A stretch of DNA of 64,000 nucleotides, from positions 310,001 to 374,000 of the forward strand of contig NZ_CP061300.1 of NCBI RefSeq assembly GCF_018687635.1, read 5' to 3'. Source of the stretch: Polynucleobacter sp. MWH-Braz-FAM2G (GTDB taxonomy: Bacteria; Pseudomonadota; Gammaproteobacteria; Burkholderiales; Burkholderiaceae). A program made the position numbers and the translations under genes. Shown here piece by piece: positions 9,208 to 17,050 of this stretch. Under the pieces are notes generated by a model. The model saw nothing but the letters and a program-made list of their open reading frames with translations. It was not told where the DNA came from and ran no database searches. Each line of letters starts with the position of its first letter. Positions within the stretch are counted from its first letter, which is position 1.

Positions 9208-9527
9208 AATTTTATTGCGAATGAAAGCCTCAAAAGGAGGCACGAGGTCGTGCGCCTTAATAATTTTGTCATGAAGGAAGGATCATATATCTTCTGCGCC
9301 CATAAAGTTCAGGGCATAATTAAGCGCATCAAGGCCAAGGGTATGAAATGATTGTTCATGAACGCGCGCTAAAGGAAGTGGGGTTTTACAACCCCTGCAT
9401 GGAGGGCAATTGGACTCAGTTCAGGCTCCATGCTGTTATGATCATTGCCAATCGCAATGCATCAGCACTTTTGGAGGTTAACTCTACGATGGGCAGTCAG
9501 GACTTTTCGGGGTGGACTGGTGAGTAG
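9208..9527 (+). pseudogene. ugd: Remnant of UDP-glucose 6-dehydrogenase (ugd), C-terminal third, frameshifted
   Basis: Translating from about 9208 gives NFIANESLKRRHEVV, then MKEGS, then VQGIIKRIKAKGM. After a one-base frameshift near 9346 it continues as IVHERALKEVGFYN and VMIIANRNAS to a stop at 9525-9527. This follows the C-terminal third of Ugd as I recall it from E. coli (IQGIMKRIKAKG, then an ISNRMA-type segment). The N-terminal two thirds are absent, so no enzyme can be made. The last codons overlap the galE start, showing an ancestral ugd-galE order. The 140 bases before it (9068-9207) hold nothing recognisable. Confidence 0.75.
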
Positions 9528-10536
9528 GCTCTTGATTACGGGCGGGACTGGTTATATCGGCAGTCATTCCGCTGTTGCACTATCCAAAACTGGCCATCAA
9601 GTTGTGCTTTACGATAACCTATCGAACAGTAACCGTACTATTCTTCAAAGCCTAGGCTTAATAGTTGGGCATCATATGTCTTTTGTGGAGGGTGATGTAC
9701 GCGATACCAAGTTACTCATAAGTACGCTCACTTCCCACAATATCGATGCTGTAATCCACTTCGCAGGACTGAAGGCGGTCGGCGAGTCAGTTGAAAAGCC
9801 AGTCGACTATTACGCTAATAATGTCCAGGGCGCCATCAGTTTGCTACAGGCAATGCAGTTTGCTCAGGTTAAGACACTCGTATTCAGTAGTAGCGCCACA
9901 GTTTACGGTGAACCACGCTATCTCCCATTGAACGAAAGTCATTCCACGATTGCTACTAACCCTTACGGTCGAAGCAAGTTGCACGTTGAAGAAATGCTTG
10001 CTGACATTGCTGCATCAGATGCGGACTGGCGTATCGCCTGTCTGCGTTATTTCAATCCAGTAGGAGCTCATGAAAGTGGCTTGATTGGTGAGAACCCTAG
10101 TGGCATTCCCAATAATCTCATGCCCTACCTTGCCCAAGTGGCTACTGGACAGATCCCAGAACTTAGTGTGTTTGGTGATGATTATCCTACTACCGATGGT
10201 ACGGGTGTGAGGGACTTTATCCATGTTATGGACTTGGCGGAAGGACATATTCTCGCATTAACTTACCTATCTCGAAACACTGGGTGGCATGCTGTTAACT
10301 TGGGCACTGGAAAAGGTTATAGTGTGCTAGATATGATTCAGGCGTTTGAAAAAGCATCTGGCCGCCAGGTGCCCTACAAAATTGCTCCCCGTCGCGCAGG
10401 TGATGTGGCCATCTGCTATTCTGACCCCAAAAAGGCAAGTGAACTATTAAAATGGCGTGCTGCCCGCACATTGGATGACATGTGTGCAAGTACTTGGCGC
10501 TTCCATCAGTTTCGAAGATTGAGTGTTGAGTCATGA
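9520..10536 (+). CDS. galE: UDP-glucose/UDP-N-acetylglucosamine 4-epimerase
   Basis: Extended SDR, 338 residues when started at GTG 9520, the standard GalE length. The open frame continues upstream to 9445, but those 25 codons overlap the ugd remnant and precede the true N-terminus RLLITGGTGYIGSHSAVAL. Other GalE marks are GDVRD, HFAGLKAVGESVEKP, SSSATVYGEP with the YGRSK catalytic pair, LRYFNPVGAHESGLIGE and GDDYPTTDGTGVRDFIHVMD. It interconverts UDP-Glc and UDP-Gal, or the GlcNAc/GalNAc pair, for the glycan. A GGGGTGG ribosome-binding stretch precedes the GTG. Confidence 0.92.
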   Translation: MSRLLITGGTGYIGSHSAVALSKTGHQVVLYDNLSNSNRTILQSLGLIVGHHMSFVEGDVRDTKLLISTLTSHNIDAVIHFAGLKAVGESVEKPVDYYANNVQGAISLLQAMQFAQVKTLVFSSSATVYGEPRYLPLNESHSTIATNPYGRSKLHVEEMLADIAASDADWRIACLRYFNPVGAHESGLIGENPSGIPNNLMPYLAQVATGQIPELSVFGDDYPTTDGTGVRDFIHVMDLAEGHILALTYLSRNTGWHAVNLGTGKGYSVLDMIQAFEKASGRQVPYKIAPRRAGDVAICYSDPKKASELLKWRAARTLDDMCASTWRFHQFRRLSVES

Positions 10537-10822
10537 GTCACTCAATGAGAGTGCGCCAGTTAACCTTTTTGAGGACTCTAGTATCTTTCTGCGACCACTT
10601 TGCGGGCAGCCTTCCTGAGCAGTTTCTGTTTATGATGGATCTTAGTGCTGTAAAGATATTTGACTTTAAAATCATAGCTAGAATGCCAAACAAAAGTGCG
10701 GTCGAAGAGAACAGTTTATTTTTTTGCAATTATCACTACTGCTTGGAATTCGATTTTAGCTGTCTTGCTAGGAATCTTAAGAATTTGATCTGCGATTTCA
10801 AAAATATGGAGGGGGCGATACC
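10537..10822. other. Gene-free spacer between galE and the RmlC-like gene
   Basis: One 97-codon frame is open (10533-10826) but its translation has no recognisable domain, is cysteine- and phenylalanine-rich and unlike the neighbours, and it would overlap the next gene. I treat it as non-coding. A strong ribosome-binding site, GGAGGGGG, at 10808-10815 belongs to the next gene. Confidence 0.4.
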
Positions 10823-11374
10823 TTGAGGGTTCAGTCGACAGCGATTGCTGGTGCTTTATTGATCGAATTAGATGTCCACAGTGACAACCGAGGATTTTTT
10901 CTAGAGTCTTATCAGTCCAAACGCTACGCTGAGTTTGGTATTGATCACGTTTTTGTTCAGGATAATCATTCTTGTTCAGAAAAGGGTGTCGTGCGTGGAA
11001 TACACTATCAAATAGAGCATCCGATTGGTCATTTGATATATGTGACTAAGGGCCATATCCTTGATGTTGGTGTTGATCTTCGCCCCGCTTCTCCGACATT
11101 TGGGCGGCACATAAGCTTCGAATTGAGTGCTGAGATGCATCAGCAACTCTTCCTGCCTCCCGGAGTAGCGCATGGCTTTTCTGGTCTTGGGGAGTGGAAC
11201 GAGATTTGGTACAAATGCACCGACTTTTACTATCCCGAGGATGAAGCAGGCTTGTTGTGGAATGATCCAGATCTTGGTATAGACTGGCTTATCAACTCAC
11301 CAAATATTAAGGTTGGAGATATATTTTTTCCGCGTTTGCGCGACATACATCCATCTCGACTACCCAGAATTTAA
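10823..11374 (+). CDS. dTDP-sugar 3,5-epimerase (RmlC-like)
   Basis: Cupin-fold epimerase, 183 residues, the normal RmlC length. Visible family marks are DNRGFFLESYQ, VVRGIHYQ with the catalytic-base histidine, LDVGVDLRPASPTFG and LPPGVAHGFSGLGE, then EAGLLWNDPDLGIDW. RmlC epimerises dTDP-4-keto-6-deoxyglucose at C3 and C5 toward L-rhamnose; close relatives (EvaD, NovW) act in branched deoxysugar pathways. No rmlA, rmlB or rmlD lies nearby; instead a C-methyltransferase follows after 18 bp, so a branched-sugar role is at least as likely as rhamnose. The start is TTG, supported by an almost perfect GGAGG site 7 nt upstream. Confidence 0.8.
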   Translation: MRVQSTAIAGALLIELDVHSDNRGFFLESYQSKRYAEFGIDHVFVQDNHSCSEKGVVRGIHYQIEHPIGHLIYVTKGHILDVGVDLRPASPTFGRHISFELSAEMHQQLFLPPGVAHGFSGLGEWNEIWYKCTDFYYPEDEAGLLWNDPDLGIDWLINSPNIKVGDIFFPRLRDIHPSRLPRI

Positions 11375-11392
11375 AATACAAAGAGGTTTTTT

Positions 11393-12592
11393 ATGAAATG
11401 CAGGATTTGTAGTCACGAAATTACACCATTCATGACCTTTGGGCGCATGCCCATCGCCAATGGCTTTTTGACTCCAAAAGATTTCAAGGATGAATATTTT
11501 TTTGAGTTAAAGCCAGCTTTCTGTACGGAATGTTTAACTTTTCAGGTCGAAGATCAACCTCCCCCCGAAATGATGTTCCATGAAAACTACGCCTTTTTTT
11601 CGAGGACGTCCGCACACATGCAACGTCATTTCAAGGATTATGCCGAGTGGGTCATGGAGAATCATCTTCGTGGTGCCGATCCTTTGGTCGTTGAGCTTGG
11701 TAGCAACGATGGCATCATGCTTGAGAATTTTGCCAAGCGTGGCATTCGGCACTTAGGTGTAGAGCCTTCAGCAAATGTTGCTGAAATAGCCCGTCAGCAT
11801 GGAGTGAATACTCTGGTTAGGTTCTTTGGAGCGGAGGCCGGTACTGATATCGCTAAGGAATATGGTCATGCCGCCGCGCTAATGGCCGCCAATGTAATGT
11901 GCCATATACCTGATATACATGGTATCGCCAAAGGGGCGGATGCACTACTCTGCTCGGATGGCGTTTTGATCTTTGAAGACCCCTACTTGGGTGCAATGAT
12001 TGAGAAAACTTCCTATGACCAAATTTACGATGAGCATGTCTATATCTTCTCGGCGCTCTCGGTTGCAAATATGTTTGCACCTTATGGCTTTGAATTGATT
12101 GACCTTCTGAAGCAGGAAACTCACGGTGGATCGATGCGCTATGTTTTGGCGCGAAAGGGATCTCGTCCAGTTGCGCCTTCCGTGGAGATGATTCTTGCCG
12201 AAGAGAAGGCTGCGGGTCTCCATTTGCCGGAAACTTATGAAAAATTTCGCCAAGCTTGCGAGTCTTCCAAGGAGCGTCTAGTGCGACTACTTAACGAAGA
12301 AAAGAAGGCAGGTCGTCGCGTGATTGGCTATGGTGCAACTTCTAAGAGCACGACCATCCTAAACTATTGCAAAATCGGTCCCGACCTCATCGAATTCATC
12401 TCCGATACAACGCCGATCAAGCAAGGCAAGTTCACACCAGGTATGCATATTCCAGTCAAGCCATATGAGGCATTTGCTGAGAATCCACCCGATACTGCGC
12501 TGTTGTTTGCTTGGAACCACAAGAGAGAAGTAATGGACAAGGAGAGGGCTTTTACGTTGGCAGGCGGGAAGTGGATATGTCATCTCGATTAA
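11393..12592 (+). CDS. NDP-hexose C-methyltransferase (TylC3/EvaC/TcaB9 family)
   Basis: A 399-residue three-domain enzyme. The N-terminal zinc-binding domain has Cys3, Cys6, Cys44 and Cys47 (CRIC and CTEC). The SAM-binding Rossmann domain has VVELGSNDGIMLENF near residues 99-113, and YDEHVYIFS at 212-220 carries the Glu-His pair used in the TcaB9 family. The C-terminal domain is a second Rossmann-like fold (GYGATSKSTT). Relatives put a methyl group on carbon 3 or 5 of a 4-keto-6-deoxy NDP-sugar. With the RmlC-like gene 18 bp upstream it suggests a C-methyl-branched 6-deoxyhexose such as the virenose type. Exact product unknown. Confidence 0.85.
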   Translation: MKCRICSHEITPFMTFGRMPIANGFLTPKDFKDEYFFELKPAFCTECLTFQVEDQPPPEMMFHENYAFFSRTSAHMQRHFKDYAEWVMENHLRGADPLVVELGSNDGIMLENFAKRGIRHLGVEPSANVAEIARQHGVNTLVRFFGAEAGTDIAKEYGHAAALMAANVMCHIPDIHGIAKGADALLCSDGVLIFEDPYLGAMIEKTSYDQIYDEHVYIFSALSVANMFAPYGFELIDLLKQETHGGSMRYVLARKGSRPVAPSVEMILAEEKAAGLHLPETYEKFRQACESSKERLVRLLNEEKKAGRRVIGYGATSKSTTILNYCKIGPDLIEFISDTTPIKQGKFTPGMHIPVKPYEAFAENPPDTALLFAWNHKREVMDKERAFTLAGGKWICHLD

Positions 12593-12903
12593 GCTAGTTA
12601 TTTAAAATTGAATAGCCTTTTGTTTTTTGAATTCAGAATCAAGTAATGAAAGGCTTAGGATTTTTACTATTTAGTGGGAAAATTTACTTGCCTAACCATA
12701 GAGAGATTGTCTGCTTCCATTCTATTGTCTTCGACGATAGATTGGCTAAATTTTTAGTTCTATTAATGTATTTTTAAATCTACTTTTTAAATGCTTTAGA
12801 TTGCTAATCTTGAAAACTTAAGATGTTATTTCCCCCAAGTTTTGACATCAAACTAAAATCTGGATAGACCACTAAAACTTCCCTCTAAAGAATAATCCAG
12901 CCA
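12593..12903. other. Gene-free AT-rich spacer (311 bp)
   Basis: No plausible gene or remnant was recognised. The only structure seen is a weak inverted repeat AGCCTTT / AAAGGCT around 12612-12654 with a long loop, which is not convincing as a terminator. Confidence 0.4.
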
Positions 12904-14004
12904 ATGATTCCATTTGCATCTCCGCATTCACAATATAAAAAGCTCAGCAAAGAAATACAAGCCGCTATTCGATTAGTTCTCACAAGCGGGGAGTACATAC
13001 TTGGACCTCAGGTAGATTCATTCGAAAAAGAATTTGCTGCCTATCTCAATGTTCCGGATGTCGTTGGTTGCGCGAATGGTACAGACGCCCTTATGCTTGC
13101 TCTTCGGGCGCACAACATTGGAGTGGGGGATGAAGTCATTATCCCATCACATACCGCAACCGCTTCAGTCGCAGCGGTATCTATCTGTGGAGCAACGCCT
13201 ATATTCGCAGATATAGAGTTGGATTACTATACGCTGGACATACGAGATGTCATGCGCAAGTGCACGAGCCGAACTAAGGCCATTATTGCAGTTCACCTTT
13301 ATGGTCAGCCAGCAAATATGAAAGAGCTACTTTCAGTTGCTCGTAAACATAACTTGATATTAATTGAAGACTGTGCCCAAGCCGTAGGTTCAGCTATTAA
13401 TGGGCAAAAGCTCGGTAGTATTGGCGATATAGGTTGTTTTAGCTTCTTCCCAACCAAAAATCTCGGTGCTTTCGGGGATGCTGGTGCAGTCGCTTGCCGG
13501 AACCCCGCAATAGCAGTTCGTTTAAAGCGATTGCGTCAATATGGTTGGAACGAAGAGCGTATTAGTGTAGAGTCTGGCTTGAATAGTCGACTTGATGAGT
13601 TGCAAGCTGCCATCCTTAGAGTAAAACTACCACGGCTTGATGCAAACAATGAAGAGCGTTTAATTCAAGCAAATCGCTATCATTCTGCTTTTTTAAAGCT
13701 CCCGGTTCGCAGCCCATTAGTGCGACCAGGGGCTCTCCATAGCTATCATCTATTTGTTATCCGCGTGGCAGCATGCGATCGCGATCTCCTTGTGAGCTAT
13801 TTAGCTAAAAAAGGAATTAAATGCGGAATACATTATGCTACCCCCGTTCATAAGATGCCTTACTTTGCTAGCAAAGTTGCACTTCCTAATACCGAAAAAA
13901 TTGTGAACGAGATTGTGAGTCTGCCACTATTTCCCGGTCTCAAATTGCATGAACAAAAACGAGTAATAACTGCAGTCCACAGTTTTTTTGATGAAAAGAT
14001 GTAG
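12904..14004 (+). CDS. DegT-family sugar 3-aminotransferase (FdtB/QdtB-like)
   Basis: PLP-dependent sugar aminotransferase of 366 residues. The PLP lysine is K185 in SFFPTKNLGAFGDAGA; the form F-P-x-K-N-L-G-A-x-G-D-A-G-A is typical of the dTDP-3-amino-3,6-dideoxyhexose transaminases FdtB, QdtB and TylB. Other marks are VGCANGTDALMLALRA, PSHTATASVAAV and EDCAQAVGS. The expected partner, an FdtA-type 3,4-ketoisomerase, lies at 18189, five genes downstream. Together they would make a 3-amino-3,6-dideoxy sugar (Fuc3N or Qui3N). dTDP-glucose genes are not in the window. Confidence 0.8.
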   Translation: MIPFASPHSQYKKLSKEIQAAIRLVLTSGEYILGPQVDSFEKEFAAYLNVPDVVGCANGTDALMLALRAHNIGVGDEVIIPSHTATASVAAVSICGATPIFADIELDYYTLDIRDVMRKCTSRTKAIIAVHLYGQPANMKELLSVARKHNLILIEDCAQAVGSAINGQKLGSIGDIGCFSFFPTKNLGAFGDAGAVACRNPAIAVRLKRLRQYGWNEERISVESGLNSRLDELQAAILRVKLPRLDANNEERLIQANRYHSAFLKLPVRSPLVRPGALHSYHLFVIRVAACDRDLLVSYLAKKGIKCGIHYATPVHKMPYFASKVALPNTEKIVNEIVSLPLFPGLKLHEQKRVITAVHSFFDEKM

Positions 14005-14029
14005 AATTATTTAAAATAAATGTGAATTA

Positions 14030-14647
14030 ATGAAAAAAATCAAAATAAACATAGGCTGTGCATCGCGCCCATTATCAGGGTACATAAATATCGATCTTGA
14101 TACGATAGAGCAAATTCGAGCTCGCTACCCCAATATAACCATTCCCGAAAATATTGAAATTTTTCAATATGACATTTATGCTTTACCTTTTGAAAATTCA
14201 ACAGTTGCAGAAGTCCGGTGCGACTCTTTGCTAGAACATCTATCCTTCATAGAAGAGAAAAAGTTTTTCTACGAAGCGCGCCGGGTTCTTTGTAAAGGGG
14301 GTAAGCTTATCTTTTCTGTACCAGATTTCGAAGATACAGTTCGAAAGTGGTTGGCTGCAGAAGATGATTGGAAAGATTTTTTTAGGGATGATCCAGAAGC
14401 GATAGAACTTGAGCATTGGTTTGGACAGTATTCATACTCAACCAGTAATAGATGGGGCTATTTAACAGCCAGCCTATTCGGACCGCAAAATAGTTTGGGG
14501 CAGTTTCACAAAAATTGCTACACAGAGAAGAAAATTCAAAATTTACTTGCTAAGATCGGATTTGAAATTACAAAATTAGACCGCTATCAATGGAAGGTGG
14601 ATAGGGATCTTATGATTCAAGTAGAAGCTCAGAAGGTTTGCTTATGA
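14030..14647 (+). CDS. Class I SAM-dependent methyltransferase
   Basis: A 205-residue methyltransferase of the type-11 group. The SAM-binding motif I is present in altered form at the N-terminus (KINIGCASRPLSGYINIDLD), motif II-like FQYDIYALPFENSTV follows, and EARRVLCKGGKLIFSVPDFEDTV gives the post-II region. Position in the sugar cluster suggests O-methylation of a glycan residue, but substrate is not known. It is followed by a second methyltransferase-like gene whose ATG overlaps this stop (ATGA), so the pair is translationally coupled. Confidence 0.7.
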   Translation: MKKIKINIGCASRPLSGYINIDLDTIEQIRARYPNITIPENIEIFQYDIYALPFENSTVAEVRCDSLLEHLSFIEEKKFFYEARRVLCKGGKLIFSVPDFEDTVRKWLAAEDDWKDFFRDDPEAIELEHWFGQYSYSTSNRWGYLTASLFGPQNSLGQFHKNCYTEKKIQNLLAKIGFEITKLDRYQWKVDRDLMIQVEAQKVCL

Positions 14648-15363
14648 ATATCTGGACTGGTGAAATTAGGGAAGATCGGGGTACACAGAGCAACTCAGTT
14701 TTTTCGAGGGAGCTTTGGGTTGAACGACAGCTTGAGTCACTTCGACAGTATTTAAAACAGCTTGATTCCAGCTCCCTCCCTGTTTATCCTCCGAGGTACT
14801 CTACACTTCCATTAATCTTTCCGACAATTGATGTAAGAAGATTGCTGGATTATGGAGGGGGAAACGGCTGGACTTTCTATCACCTGCAGAACGTTGCAAA
14901 TACAGAAAATCTTGAGTCTTATTGGGTTCTGGAAAATAAAGAGCTCGTATCAAAAATAAAACATAGCTTTGCACCCAAAATAAAACTTACTTACTCTCAT
15001 ATGCTCCCGCAAGAGTATGTTGATCTTGTGTATGCGAATAGTGTTTTGCAGTACGTTGAAGATAAAGATTTTTTCGCGGTCGTTAATAGCACTTCTCCTC
15101 AGTTCGTTTTGATTGATAATTTTCTAGCAAACAGTAAGAACTTCTACACAGAACAAAATTTTTATTCCGAAAAAATAAATGTAAAATTCCGAGACTTAAA
15201 TTTATTCTCTGATGCGATGAGGCTGCATGGTTACGAAAAAATATGGGTATCCCCCTATTACAGTTTTGTTTTAGGTAGTTTTCAGGGGCTTAAAACAGAA
15301 AATTTCCCACCTGAGTACAGAATAGATAGGTCTTTCTCACTACTTTTTGAGCGTTTAGATTGA
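14644..15363 (+). CDS. Putative methyltransferase, second of coupled pair
   Basis: A 239-residue protein with a SAM-binding-like motif RLLDYGGGNGWTFYHL near residues 73-88 and an acidic strand further on (EYVDLVYANSVLQYVEDKDFF). It resembles a small family of uncharacterised methyltransferases found in polysaccharide loci. The ATG at 14644 overlaps the previous stop and has AGAAGG 7 nt upstream; an in-frame TTG six bases earlier is less likely. It overlaps the following acetyltransferase by 4 bp. Function inferred only from fold and context. Confidence 0.6.
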   Translation: MNIWTGEIREDRGTQSNSVFSRELWVERQLESLRQYLKQLDSSSLPVYPPRYSTLPLIFPTIDVRRLLDYGGGNGWTFYHLQNVANTENLESYWVLENKELVSKIKHSFAPKIKLTYSHMLPQEYVDLVYANSVLQYVEDKDFFAVVNSTSPQFVLIDNFLANSKNFYTEQNFYSEKINVKFRDLNLFSDAMRLHGYEKIWVSPYYSFVLGSFQGLKTENFPPEYRIDRSFSLLFERLD

Positions 15364-16019
15364 AAATTTTTGTCTATGGTGCTTCAGCGCAAGCAAAAAA
15401 TGTGCTGGAAGTAATTGAGCGCGTTGGAATTTACGATATTGAGTTTTTTTACTCGGACTGGGTCAGTGAGACCACTGAAATTTGTGGCATTGAGGTAGTT
15501 TTTGGTCCCCAAGAGCTCAAGAAGCGGTTAGAGGCAATTGAGGTCGACTCCCCCTTCGGATTTGTGACCGCAATTGGAAATCCACGAGGAAACGAAAGAA
15601 TCAATATTTCTGAAAGTCTTGCTGATATCGGATTGGAGCCAGCATCAATAATTTCGGATCAAGCATATGTTTCTCGCCGAGCAAAACTTGGTAGAGGAGT
15701 TCAAATCATGCCAGGATGTATTGTCATGTCGGACGTGTCGATCGGAGATTTTGTCATCCTAAATCCAAAATCAAGTGTCGCTCATGACTGTCTAATCAGC
15801 CAAGGCTGTGAACTATCCACAGGAGCTACACTGGCAGGCAACGTCATTCTTGAGAAGAATGTCTGGGTTGGGGCTGGAGCGACTGTAATGCCACGAATTA
15901 GGATTGGAGAAAATTCAATTATTGGCGCGGGATCCGTTGTAACGAAAAACATCCCTGCTAATTCAGTATGTGCAGGAATTCCATGCAGAGTAATTAGAGA
16001 ACGTGGTTCTACAGAATGA
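15360..16019 (+). CDS. PglD/NeuD-type sugar N- or O-acetyltransferase
   Basis: A 219-residue two-domain protein. The N-terminal Rossmann-like sugar-binding domain begins KIFVYGASAQAKNVLEVIE; the C-terminal half is a left-handed beta-helix of hexapeptide repeats (GVQIMPGCIVMSDVSIGD, ending GAGSVVTKNIPANSVCAGIP). The likely catalytic histidine is in KSSVAHDCLIS. Relatives (PglD, PerB) acetylate the 4-amino group of UDP- or GDP-4-amino-6-deoxy sugars, fitting the perosamine-synthase-like aminotransferase at 17051; acetylation of a 3-amino sugar is the other option. The start is TTG, overlapping the previous stop by 4 bp. Confidence 0.8.
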   Translation: MKIFVYGASAQAKNVLEVIERVGIYDIEFFYSDWVSETTEICGIEVVFGPQELKKRLEAIEVDSPFGFVTAIGNPRGNERINISESLADIGLEPASIISDQAYVSRRAKLGRGVQIMPGCIVMSDVSIGDFVILNPKSSVAHDCLISQGCELSTGATLAGNVILEKNVWVGAGATVMPRIRIGENSIIGAGSVVTKNIPANSVCAGIPCRVIRERGSTE

Positions 16020-16089
16020 AATATCGGCCTAACGATCGCCCCACTTAGAAAACCAGAAGTTTCAAAATAATTGAAATTGGAGATTTGCT

Positions 16090-16971
16090 ATAGCGAAGAA
16101 CTATAAAGAACGTTATGTAGAAGCCCCTTTAATCTCAGTCGGAATTACCGCTTACAACAGGGCTGATTATCTTGAATGCGCGATTCTGAGTATTATTAAT
16201 CAGACTTACACGAATTTAGAGATTATCGTTTCGCTAGACCTTTCTGAATGCGAAGAAACTCAAAATATTGTGATGAAATATGCAGCTCAGGACGTTCGTA
16301 TAAAACCATATTTCCATAAAAAGAGAGTTGGGGCGGGAGCAAATATTCGGCATGTGTTGACCTTAGCAACAGGCGAATATTTTGCTTGGGCTGACGAAGA
16401 TGATTATCGAGATCCCAAATGGTTTGAGCGGGTTATTAGGCTTTTTGATCGACCAGATGCTGTTATTGGAATGAGTAATATTGTTTCAGTCAATTCTCTT
16501 GATCAAATATTTCGTATTTACAAGCCTTTTAACTACGAGGGTATTCGGCTCGCAAGAGTTGCTCGGTATTTTCTTGCGGAAGAGAGGAATGGGAAATCTA
16601 ATATTGTTTGCGGAATGTTTAAAACATCTTTTATAAGAAAAACCAAACATTGGAGTTTATATACTTTTAATAGGTACGAAGGGGGGGATTTATTGTTCTG
16701 TTTGGACTGCGTGCAACGCGGGAACATTTACGTTGATACCAGTGTAAACCTCTATAAACGTCTACCAAAATACACTGATGAATTCTTAAAAAGCGGTCCA
16801 AATCACTTTGAAAAAGCCAAAAGATACTTCGAATATATGTTAAGCTGTATCGAGGTCGTCAACGGTGTAATGCCAAAGCTTTTGTTGCTTGCACTCATTC
16901 CGGTTCGCACAGTACGAACTTTGTTTTTTCAAATTAAAACGCAGTTAATATCGAGGTTAAAAAATTTGTAA
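16090..16971 (+). CDS. GT2 glycosyltransferase with defective or ATA start codon
   Basis: The first ordinary start codon (GTG 16270) would give only 233 residues and lose the nucleotide-binding N-terminus. The same frame stays open upstream from 16075 and encodes exactly that part: PLISVGITAYNRADYLECAI, then INQTYTNLEIIVSLD. No ATG, GTG or TTG exists there, but a GGAG at 16079-16082 stands 7 nt before an ATA at 16090, which looks like a former ATG. The rest is typical GT2: GEYFAWADEDDYRDPKWFERV with the DxD, and a basic C-terminal tail. It is either initiated inefficiently at ATA or a very recent pseudogene. Donor unknown. Confidence 0.65.
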   Translation: MAKNYKERYVEAPLISVGITAYNRADYLECAILSIINQTYTNLEIIVSLDLSECEETQNIVMKYAAQDVRIKPYFHKKRVGAGANIRHVLTLATGEYFAWADEDDYRDPKWFERVIRLFDRPDAVIGMSNIVSVNSLDQIFRIYKPFNYEGIRLARVARYFLAEERNGKSNIVCGMFKTSFIRKTKHWSLYTFNRYEGGDLLFCLDCVQRGNIYVDTSVNLYKRLPKYTDEFLKSGPNHFEKAKRYFEYMLSCIEVVNGVMPKLLLLALIPVRTVRTLFFQIKTQLISRLKNL

Positions 16972-17050
16972 CTAATTACTTTTACACTTTGCAATTGGCT
17001 AAAAAATAACTCATTCATACGAACCATATTTTTTCATTAAACATACCTAA

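Noticed and set aside
10533..10826. 97-codon open frame between galE and the RmlC-like gene
   Set aside because: No recognisable domain, odd composition, and it overlaps both neighbours; treated as non-coding.
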